A stretch of DNA of 64,000 nucleotides from Flavobacteriales bacterium (GTDB taxonomy: Bacteria > Bacteroidota > Bacteroidia > Flavobacteriales_F > PHOS-HE28): positions 144,678-208,677 of the forward strand of contig JACJZF010000007.1 of NCBI GenBank assembly GCA_020635725.1. Direction: 5' to 3'. The position numbers were made by a program, and so were the translations under genes. How positions within the stretch are numbered: the stretch's first letter is position 1; each line of letters begins with the position of its first letter. A model generated the notes under the pieces. The model was not told the DNA's origin, ran no database searches, and saw nothing but the letters and a program-made list of their open reading frames with translations. This document shows positions 58,818 to 64,000 of the stretch, one piece after another.

Positions 58818-59244
58818 CCGGCTCACGCTGTGCGGCGCGTTCTAGGGCCTGCAAGCGTTCCTTCTCGGTCGGCGCCACGCCTTTGTAGCCCATGAAGATG
58901 TTGGCCCAAAGCGTCTTCGAGATGGCATAGAGCCAAGGGGCCGCCATGATCAATCCACCGAGGACAAGCGCCGTGGTGGCACCCGTGGAAGCCGAGGGCC
59001 AGAGCACGATGGTGGCCACGTAGATGGTGGTGCAGGTGGCCACTGCCAAGGCATAGGCCACGTACATGCCGCCGTAATAGAAACCGGGCTCAGGGGTATA
59101 GCGTCGCTCGCACACCGGGCAGCGCTCCAGCACATCGCCAACGGTACTCAGGTGGTAGGGATTCCTGTCCACGAAGAACTCGCCCTCATGGCAATGCGGG
59201 CATTTGTACCGGAAGATGCTGTACGCCTTGCTGTGCTCAGCCAT
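58804..59244 (-). CDS. DUF983 family membrane protein
   Basis: 146 residues. Two zinc-ribbon-like pairs, YKCPHCHEGEFF and ERCPVCERRYTPEPGFYYGGMYVAYA, precede two or three membrane helices. This is the standard DUF983 arrangement, found widely in Bacteroidota and Alphaproteobacteria with unknown function. A TAGCTTCG box is only 4 bases before the ATG. The 3' end overlaps the convergent lipoprotein gene by 14 bases. Confidence 0.85.
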   Translation of the reverse strand: MAEHSKAYSIFRYKCPHCHEGEFFVDRNPYHLSTVGDVLERCPVCERRYTPEPGFYYGGMYVAYALAVATCTTIYVATIVLWPSASTGATTALVLGGLIMAAPWLYAISKTLWANIFMGYKGVAPTEKERLQALERAAQREPVIRS

Positions 59245-59248
59245 GGCG

Positions 59249-59256
59249 CGAAGCTA
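59249..59256 (-). promoter_or_regulatory. Putative -7 box TAGCTTCG abutting the DUF983 start
   Basis: On the minus strand with four bases (CGCC) to the ATG at 59244. Confidence 0.4.
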
Positions 59257-59297
59257 GGCGCACATGCGTTCCCGGGCGGTGACCCGCATCACGCTCG

Positions 59298-59981
59298 TTA
59301 CGGCTTCAGCTTGTCGGCGAACACCTTCCGGAATTTCTCCAGCTTCGGTCGGATCACCATCTGGCAATAGCCCTGAGAGCCGTTCTGCGCATAGTAGTCC
59401 TGGTGGTAGTCTTCCGCCTTGTAGAACGGGCCGGCCGCGGTGATCTCCGTGACCAGCGGAGCGGGGAACGCGCCACTGGCATCGAGCTTCTGCTTGTACG
59501 CCTCGGCTATGCGCCGTTGCTCATCGGTATGGTAGAAGATGGCCGAGCGGTATTGCGTGCCCACATCCGCGCCTTGCCGGTTCAGCGTCGTAGGGTCGTG
59601 CGTTTGCCAGAACACCTCCAGGATCTCGTCGATGCTCACCACGGCGGGGTCGTACACCAACTGCGCCACCTCGGCATGTCCGGTGCTACCTGTGCACACC
59701 TCTTTGTAGCTGGGGTTCTTCACGTGGCCGCCCATGTAACCGCTGGTCACGGAGAGCACGCCACGCAATTCGCTGAACACGGCTTCGACGCACCAGAAAC
59801 AGCCGGCGCCCAGGGTTATCGTATCGGTCTTCGTGCCGGTGGCAGGTTCCATATCGTTGAATGCGGTTGGTTGGTCGGGGCTCTTCGCGGCGGTGCAAGC
59901 GATCAACAAAGGCAGCGCGGCTGCCAGGATCATCGGCGTTTTCCACGGTGCCCGCATGGGGATCCACGTTCCGTTGCTCAT
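59298..59981 (-). CDS. msrA: Peptide-methionine (S)-S-oxide reductase, lipoprotein form
   Basis: 227 residues. A lipoprotein-type leader (LAAALPLLIAC) places it in the periplasm. The catalytic GAGCFWC is at about 58-64 with Cys61 as nucleophile, followed by GYMGG, STGHAEVAQLVYDP and DQYRSAIFYH-like (GTQYRSAIFYHTDEQ) motifs. It repairs oxidised methionine in envelope proteins. Starts at 59981 or 59957 (MRAPWKT); a TACCTTGC box at 59995-60002 supports either. Confidence 0.88.
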   Translation of the reverse strand: MSNGTWIPMRAPWKTPMILAAALPLLIACTAAKSPDQPTAFNDMEPATGTKTDTITLGAGCFWCVEAVFSELRGVLSVTSGYMGGHVKNPSYKEVCTGSTGHAEVAQLVYDPAVVSIDEILEVFWQTHDPTTLNRQGADVGTQYRSAIFYHTDEQRRIAEAYKQKLDASGAFPAPLVTEITAAGPFYKAEDYHQDYYAQNGSQGYCQMVIRPKLEKFRKVFADKLKP

Positions 59982-60010
59982 GCCCGTTGGTCGCGCAAGG
60001 TACCCTCGCC

Positions 60011-61273
60011 TTACACGGGGTCCTCGGTCATGCTGGCCAGCAGTGCGCGGCCGATGCGCTCAACCACGCCCACCACCAGCGCGTTGCCCATAAAGAAGGC
60101 GCGCCACGCATCGCTCGCCCCGGCGGTGTGGTCATCGGGGAACATATTCAGCCGCTCCAGCTCTATCGGCGTGAGCCTGCGGTAGCGACCACCGGTGCGC
60201 ACCACATGCTTGAAACGTGAAGGCCCTTTCCCGCCCTCACCGGTAATGATCGTGCGCGATGGCCGGTCCAGTGCATCGGGGAAGGCCATGGCGCCTTCGG
60301 CATACGCATATTGGTGACCGTTGGAGGCGGACCGGCGCTCCTGCTTGGCGCCCTTCAGGTAACGCCATTTCGGCAGATCGGCGTTGGCGATGAAGAAGGG
60401 CGGGGCTACCGCTGAATTGGGCAGAAGCACGCTGCCCAAGGTCCGGGGCTCTTCGGTCACCGGGTCCACGCGTTGGGTGAAGACCGTACCGTCGATCATG
60501 ACACCGGCATTAGCGAACGGGCTCTTCGTCTCACCCTTGCCGAAACGCTTCGTGAGCTGATCGAGATCGAGCGCGATGGAGAAGGCCCGTGCTTCCGGCT
60601 CGGCCGCGCGGCAGGGGAGGGCCTGCGCCAAAGGACTGCTCCGCGTGAACCAATGCTGCGGCGTTTCCGCGCGGATGGCTTGATATGCGGCAGTGCCTTT
60701 CAGATGGCCCGCTATGAAGACCCGTCGCCGTCGCTGCGGCATGCCATAGTCGGCGGCATTCACCACCCGCCATTCCACCGCATAGCCTAGTTGGTCCAGG
60801 GAGCGCAGCATCACGGCGAAGTCGCGTCCGCGTTGACCTGCTGGTGAGCCAAGCAACCGATCCACGTTCTCGAGCAGCAGATGGGCGGGCTTGCGCCGCT
60901 TCTCATGCAGGATGCGGTGGATCTGCCACCAGAGCACGCCCTTCTTGCCCACCAGGCCCTTCGCGTTGCGCAGGGTGCTCGCTACGGAGTAGTCCTGGCA
61001 GGGGAAGCCTCCCACGAGCAGATCATGGTCGGGTATGTCGGCCGTGGGCACCGTGGCGATGTCGTGGTCGGAGTGGCCCGTGGTGCCGAAGCGCGCGGCA
61101 TAGATCTCAGAAGCCACCTGTTTGCGCTTGCCAGGCTCATGCTGGTTGCTGAACACCACCTCATAAGCGAGGCGTGCATCACTGGCGGCGGTCAATCCGA
61201 GACGGAACCCGCCAACGCCTGCGAAGAGCTCCGCCACCCTGAACACCTTCTTCGCCTTGCGCGTCCTGCTCAT
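60011..61273 (-). CDS. DNA (cytosine-5) methyltransferase
   Basis: 420 residues. Motif I AELFAGVGGFRLGL at about 14-27, motif IV GGFPCQDYSVA with catalytic Cys92, motif VI LLLENVDRLL (Glu134), motif VIII PQRRRRVFIAGH, and motif X with FFMGNALVVGVVERIG are all present, so it should be active. A recognition target cannot be read from sequence. No restriction gene is adjacent, so it is an orphan methylase in the visible region. ATG at 61273 follows a TACGTTCG box by 5 bases; the longer frame to 61333 is not favoured. Confidence 0.9.
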   Translation of the reverse strand: MSRTRKAKKVFRVAELFAGVGGFRLGLTAASDARLAYEVVFSNQHEPGKRKQVASEIYAARFGTTGHSDHDIATVPTADIPDHDLLVGGFPCQDYSVASTLRNAKGLVGKKGVLWWQIHRILHEKRRKPAHLLLENVDRLLGSPAGQRGRDFAVMLRSLDQLGYAVEWRVVNAADYGMPQRRRRVFIAGHLKGTAAYQAIRAETPQHWFTRSSPLAQALPCRAAEPEARAFSIALDLDQLTKRFGKGETKSPFANAGVMIDGTVFTQRVDPVTEEPRTLGSVLLPNSAVAPPFFIANADLPKWRYLKGAKQERRSASNGHQYAYAEGAMAFPDALDRPSRTIITGEGGKGPSRFKHVVRTGGRYRRLTPIELERLNMFPDDHTAGASDAWRAFFMGNALVVGVVERIGRALLASMTEDPV

Positions 61274-61278
61274 CGGGC

Positions 61279-61286
61279 CGAACGTA
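61279..61286 (-). promoter_or_regulatory. Putative -7 box TACGTTCG abutting the methyltransferase start
   Basis: On the minus strand, 5 bases (GGCCC) before the ATG at 61273. Confidence 0.4.
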
Positions 61287-61386
61287 GCATGCCGATACCC
61301 ACACGGCCGTGCGCGGTGCGGCAAGCGGATCAACCACCCGCTGTGAACGGTTGAAAGACGAGAGGCGCCGTGTGGCGCCTCTCATG

Positions 61387-61430
61387 AGCGGGAAACGGGA
61401 TTCGAACCCGCGACCCTCAGCTTGGGAAGC
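61387..61430 (-). tRNA. 3' fragment of a tRNA-Gly (CCC) gene, probable attachment site
   Basis: Read on the minus strand, the segment gives the loop TTCCCAA with anticodon CCC, the 3' half of its stem (GCTGA), the variable loop, a perfect T-arm (GCGGG-TTCGAAT-CCCGT) and the 3' acceptor strand TTCCCGC with discriminator T. The 5' half is missing: upstream of the loop the sequence reads CCTAAAGGC instead of an anticodon stem and D-arm. This is the partial copy left when an integrative element inserts into the 3' part of a tRNA gene. The backbone methyltransferase lies on its 3' side, so the element should extend rightwards. Confidence 0.85.
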
Positions 61431-61547
61431 CTTTAGGAAAAGCCCCCCTTTTCTACGCACTTTCTTTGCCCTTAAGGCACTTACTCGCGCAGTTCGTCCG
61501 CCGATGGCATGACGAATGGAGCTTTTGGCCACCTTTGAGAGACGAAC

Positions 61548-61590
61548 GTGCGTCCCATGTGCGTCCCTGATTTTGGACGCCTAATCAGGG
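61548..61590. repeat. GTGCGTCCC repeats and hairpin near the tRNA fragment
   Basis: GTGCGTCCC occurs at 61548-61556 and again at 61559-61567 (11-bp spacing). GGACGC at 61575-61580 is the inverted core, and GTGCGTAG appears on the other strand at 61453-61460. CCCTGATT (61565-61572) and AATCAGGG (61583-61590) form a perfect 8-bp inverted repeat. Short directly repeated words beside an attachment core are what integrase arm-type sites look like; function is inferred. Confidence 0.5.
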
Positions 61591-61639
61591 CGGTCCAAGT
61601 CCCCACGGGGCCAAATGCGATTCCTTCCGAGAATCGGTG

Positions 61640-61722
61640 GCCGAACTTCGGGAAGTCTACAGTGGCTCCTCCAACTTCAAAGAGTCCAACTCAGTAGCCG
61701 TTGGCCGAGATCCTCGTTAGAC
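61640..61722. repeat. GCCGAACTTCGGG motif, copy 1 (attC-like segment)
   Basis: GCCGAACTTCGGGAAG at 61640-61655 recurs at 63817-63833 as GCCGAACTTCGGGGAAG. In both places a GTTAGA word follows 65-80 bases downstream (61716-61722 here, GTTAGAC). That spacing and the near-complementary ends (GCCGAAC versus GTCTAAC) resemble integron attC boxes, but the inner stem is weak. It could equally be the end of a mobile element. Confidence 0.3.
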
Positions 61723-62145
61723 AATCTGTCATGGACTGGAGAGCAAGACTCACCTCAAGACAAATCTTCCCCCCAGGGTTTTGATGGGGAGGGATGCCCC
61801 CCGCGCAGGGAAGGTGCACCTCAGTGGTTGACGCGACGGCAATCTGGAGCAGCCTTTTCGTCTGGTGACTTCAGGAGGTTGTAAACACCGACGCAATACG
61901 ACACGCAGCTAATCGTTGCGTTATCAGATGCTTATGTATCCACACTTGACAACATTCCCTTGTTCAATAGATGGCTCATGAGCTATCCAGGGCCTCAAAA
62001 CGCCCGAGTACATTTGCTCCTGCGTCGGAAATTGGTTGGCAATGGTGGCCGCTTTGGCCCGTTGCATGCCCTGTCCAAGTCTTTGGATAGTGGAACTATC
62101 TCAACGATTAGTCGTTGAAAAGTTTACTTTCACGCCCCCATTTCG

Positions 62146-62153
62146 TACCTTTT
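62146..62153 (+). promoter_or_regulatory. Putative -7 box TACCTTTT of the first accessory gene
   Basis: 14 nt before the ATG at 62168. A 6-bp palindrome CAACGA-TTAG-TCGTTG lies about 30 bases upstream (62102-62117) and may be an operator. Confidence 0.4.
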
Positions 62154-62167
62154 ACCGGTAAGAAGCC

Positions 62168-62416
62168 ATGGATACCCCACTGAACCCTCAGTTGAGCGAG
62201 TACCTCGACAACGGGAAAAAGTCAATTGTCCGAGCAATTATTGAGCAGCGTAGTTCCGTCGTAGAAAGCGGTCAAAAGCGCCGTCACATTGAAGTTGACT
62301 TGGAAGGTGATTTGAAGCTCGTTGAGATGAGTGATTACCGTCAGCCGGTTCCGACGTTAGCTGATGAGCTACGACAGCTCATTCGAGACATTAGGTCCAA
62401 GTTGGGAATCCTCTGA
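62168..62416 (+). CDS. Small protein of unknown function in the accessory region
   Basis: 82 residues, charged and mainly helical (EYLDNGKKSIVRAIIEQRSSVVESGQ, then LADELRQLIRDIRSKLGIL). The middle (RRHIEVDLEGDLKLVEM) alternates charges as in a beta strand or coiled interface. No membrane helix or signal. A plausible promoter box precedes it, and composition differs from the host backbone. No family recognised. It is followed by a 10-bp inverted repeat and a membrane-protein gene, so a two-gene module is possible. Confidence 0.55.
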   Translation: MDTPLNPQLSEYLDNGKKSIVRAIIEQRSSVVESGQKRRHIEVDLEGDLKLVEMSDYRQPVPTLADELRQLIRDIRSKLGIL

Positions 62417-62447
62417 TTAGGATATAAGTACCGTAGCGATGTCGCAT

Positions 62448-62472
62448 TAATTGCCGAATTTGTCGGCAATTA
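62448..62472. promoter_or_regulatory. 10-bp inverted repeat upstream of the accessory membrane-protein gene
   Basis: TAATTGCCGA (62448-62457) and TCGGCAATTA (62463-62472) are perfect reverse complements with a 5-nt loop, 13 nt before the ATG at 62486. No T-run follows, which favours an operator or attenuator over a terminator. Confidence 0.5.
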
Positions 62473-62485
62473 GGCGAGTGCGCAC

Positions 62486-63352
62486 ATGAATATCGGATTT
62501 GCCGCAGTTGTAGTCATTCTATTCCTGACCCCAGGGATACTTGCCCGTGAGGCCTACTTCAGTGGTCAGTTCTCCCGTCGGTACTTCGCAAGCCGTTCAA
62601 TGCAAGAATTCGCTGTGGTGATTTTTGCGAGCCTACTGATGCACCTGTTCTTCACGACCTTGATTCCAGCCTATGAGAATTTGGTAACGCATGAACTACT
62701 GGATTGTGTCGCAAACGGCAACTATGCCGGAGTTGAAGACCATTGCCGGGAGAGAAAGAGTGCTCTGATCCACTACTGGATTTTCACGAACACATGGGCT
62801 CTTTGGATTGGGTATACGCTGCAGAAAACCATACGATATTTCAAGCTTGACCGGCTCATGCCGGTGTTTCGATTCCCCAATACCTGGCACTACCTACTTA
62901 CAGGTGAGATCAAGGAATTTTCGCCGAGAGGCTACACACTGCGCGAGGCGAAGAAGGATGCTGTCCTCGTGGACTTGCTTGTGGATCTGTCCGGTGTGAG
63001 TTACCTCTACACAGGACTCTTGGATCATTACCGATTGAATAGTGAGGCTGGTCTTGACAGTCTCATACTGAGAGACGTTTTCCGCATCAAGCGAGATGAT
63101 TATGATCGACACGGTCATAGTATGGCCCACATTATGGCTGTGGACGGGGAGAGAATGCTATTTGATAGAGCCCAGATTCTGAACTACAATGTTTCGTATA
63201 TCACAATCAACACATCGAAGAAGTATCCTCTGCTCCAACGACTGTGGCGATATATCAGAGTGTCGCTCATTACTGGCATTCTTCTCCTGATTGCGTCAAA
63301 GCAATCGAGTATCGCTGTTGCATTGATAGTTTCCTTACTCACGGTCTTTTAG
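62486..63352 (+). CDS. Membrane protein of unknown function in the accessory region
   Basis: 288 residues. Membrane helices at about 3-20, 42-63 and 95-113, then a soluble domain (about 115-255), then one or two C-terminal helices (258-288). The soluble part has the phrase VSYLYTGLLDHYRLNSEAG followed by LDSLILRDVFRIKRDD, and MAVDGERMLFDRAQILNYNVSYI, which looks like a small beta-barrel with repeated hydrophobic strands. No enzyme motif is seen. Location in an element and lower GC suggest transfer; a defence or addiction role is only a guess. Confidence 0.65.
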   Translation: MNIGFAAVVVILFLTPGILAREAYFSGQFSRRYFASRSMQEFAVVIFASLLMHLFFTTLIPAYENLVTHELLDCVANGNYAGVEDHCRERKSALIHYWIFTNTWALWIGYTLQKTIRYFKLDRLMPVFRFPNTWHYLLTGEIKEFSPRGYTLREAKKDAVLVDLLVDLSGVSYLYTGLLDHYRLNSEAGLDSLILRDVFRIKRDDYDRHGHSMAHIMAVDGERMLFDRAQILNYNVSYITINTSKKYPLLQRLWRYIRVSLITGILLLIASKQSSIAVALIVSLLTVF

Positions 63353-63477
63353 TGTGTCGTGTATTAGCCCTGTGGGCTTCTGCGACCTGTGGCGGATGTT
63401 CTGCGACGCGTCAAGGAAGGCTTGTAGGCTTCCGTGATTTCGTGCCAATCATTACTAGAGGCTCCAGGGGCATTGTA

Positions 63478-63727
63478 TTAAGGTTGGAGGGACACCGGCG
63501 GACGGTAGCCGAGTGCTTTGTGAGGTCGGTGATTTCTTTTGTCGTTGATTCACTCATCGGCTTTCTCGCGCACCTGTTCAGGATAGCTTACAATACTTCG
63601 CCTTCAATTGGTAGAAGGTCGCGTTGTAGACCCCGTGCTCCCGGCACAGGTCGGCCACCTTCACCCCGTCCTCAGGTTGCTTGAGGATCGAGACGATCTG
63701 GTGTTCGGTGAACTTGCTCTTTCTGAT
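63478..63727 (-). mobile_element. Internally deleted IS3-family transposase relic
   Basis: On the minus strand the first about 45 codons of an IS3 OrfA are present (RKSKFTEHQIVSILKQPE, then VADLCREHGVYNATFY). The frame then ends at 63578 (stop codon 63578-63580). In another frame the extreme C-terminus of OrfB follows (REKADE-stop-INDKRNHRPHKALGYRPPVSLQP, stop at 63478). The whole DDE catalytic region is missing, and the usual ATG of OrfA reads ATC. This is a dead remnant formed by a large internal deletion. Confidence 0.8.
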
Positions 63728-63816
63728 GGCTACGAACGAATGAATGTAGCCCCTGGCCGGCCCAAGCGACCCCTGGCGCTGCGGGGCCAGGGGGCGTTCA
63801 CCTCCAGCAATCAATC

Positions 63817-63884
63817 GCCGAACTTCGGGGAAGCTTACACTCGGGCTGCCGTGCTTCCGGCGACTACGGCACTATCGTTAGAAC
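63817..63884. repeat. GCCGAACTTCGGGG motif, copy 2 (attC-like segment)
   Basis: Second copy of the motif described at 61640, here followed by a TGCCGT / ACGGCA inverted pair around 63850-63870 and by GTTAGAAC at 63877-63884. Integron or element-end character is uncertain. Confidence 0.3.
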
Positions 63885-64000
63885 ATTTGCAAGATGTACA
63901 AGTCGATTGTTGACAATGGCCCTTAGATGGATCGGGTGTTATCAACAGGGCTCAATCATAACCGCCTGCCAGTCAGCAGCATGTAGAAACTTGCAGTAAC

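Larger units (their letters stand above)
61431..62167. other. Left end of the accessory region, no gene supported
   Basis: About 740 bases. The short open frames (the longest runs from 61615 to 61884) have no recognisable features. The stretch holds two GTGCGTCCC repeats with a downstream hairpin, a GCCGAACTTCGGGAAG motif, a CAACGA-TTAG-TCGTTG palindrome at 62102-62117, and the TACCTTTT box at 62146-62153. Composition is less GC-rich than the rest of the window, more clearly so towards the right. Confidence 0.55.
63353..64000. other. Right part of the window outside genes
   Basis: Besides the IS3 relic it holds a hairpin CCCCTGGC / GCCAGGGG (63770-63793) with a further direct CCCCTGGCC copy at 63750, and the second GCCGAACTTCGGGGAAG motif (63817-63833). 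After 63890 I see no feature. No complete gene is supported. Confidence 0.5.

Noticed and set aside
61387..61430. A complete tRNA-Gly gene
   Set aside because: The D-arm, 5' acceptor strand and 5' anticodon stem cannot be found in the adjoining sequence.
61615..61884. An 89-codon plus-strand gene
   Set aside because: No family pattern, begins inside the GCCGAACTTCGGG segment and has no promoter-like box; too weak to call.

Overview
The window looks like chromosomal DNA of a high-GC member of the Bacteroidota, most likely a Flavobacteriales-type lineage. The signs are: two cargo proteins with Bacteroidota C-terminal (type IX secretion) sorting tails, a PorE-like OmpA/TPR/propeller protein, many Bacteroidota-restricted families (DUF4412, DUF4294, TIGR02757, DUF983, DUF2141), -7 boxes of the form TAnnTTTG/TTCG, and an almost complete lack of Shine-Dalgarno sequences. 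This is inferred from content alone, without a database search.

Layout. 1-6 kb: a cut-off lipoprotein, then arginase, citrulline hydrolase and arginyl-tRNA synthetase, followed by a 49-bp tandem array and fabG. 6-14 kb, minus strand: TIGR02757, a secreted T9SS protein, DUF1761, a frameshifted YdeI gene, two DUF4412-type proteins (one with three repeats), a lipoprotein and LolD. 14-19 kb: sucC, a hydrolase, biotin carboxylase, DUF4294. 19-29.5 kb, minus strand: a compact glycan operon with WecE/WecD-like enzymes, a polyprenyl-phosphate glycosyltransferase and two multi-TM proteins, then acetyltransferase, outer-membrane protein, 3-hydroxyacyl-CoA dehydrogenase, a polyprenyl sugar transferase and a lipoprotein. 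29.5-42 kb: Gfo/Idh oxidoreductase, pcm, surface proteins, NAD(P)HX repair, YrdC/YciO, transaldolase, a YwqK-repeat protein, mnmA, an S8 protease, aat, DUF2141.

42-45 kb holds the most unusual locus: a minus-strand operon of a KdsA-like synthase with altered active-site residues, a transaldolase fused to a KdsD-like CBS pair, a small zinc-ribbon membrane protein and a KdsC-like phosphatase. It reads as a Kdo-type (3-deoxy-ulosonic acid) pathway in which the isomerase domain of KdsD has been exchanged for a transaldolase/aldolase domain.

45-61 kb: FAH-family enzyme, DnaQ-like exonuclease, PorE-like protein, a 2-oxoacid dehydrogenase E2, a glycosyltransferase fused to a degenerate sugar-transferase region, recR, a sodium symporter, an inositol-phosphatase family protein, lgt, mtaB, a methyltransferase-like lipoprotein, DUF983, msrA and an orphan cytosine DNA methyltransferase.

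From 61.39 kb to the right edge the character changes. A 3' fragment of a tRNA-Gly gene marks what looks like the end of an integrative element. To its right the DNA is visibly less GC-rich and carries integrase-arm-like repeats, two unrecognised genes, and an internally deleted IS3-family relic. The intact tRNA-Gly would be expected beyond the right edge.

Two global traits stand out. First, several intergenic gaps are filled by word-like repeat families (GTTGTC/GACAAC, CATGTGACC, GCAGAGGCGCAGAG, TTCCGwGCrAAGCGAA), one of which has entered the argS coding region in frame. Second, promoter -7 boxes sit so close to start codons that many messages are probably leaderless.
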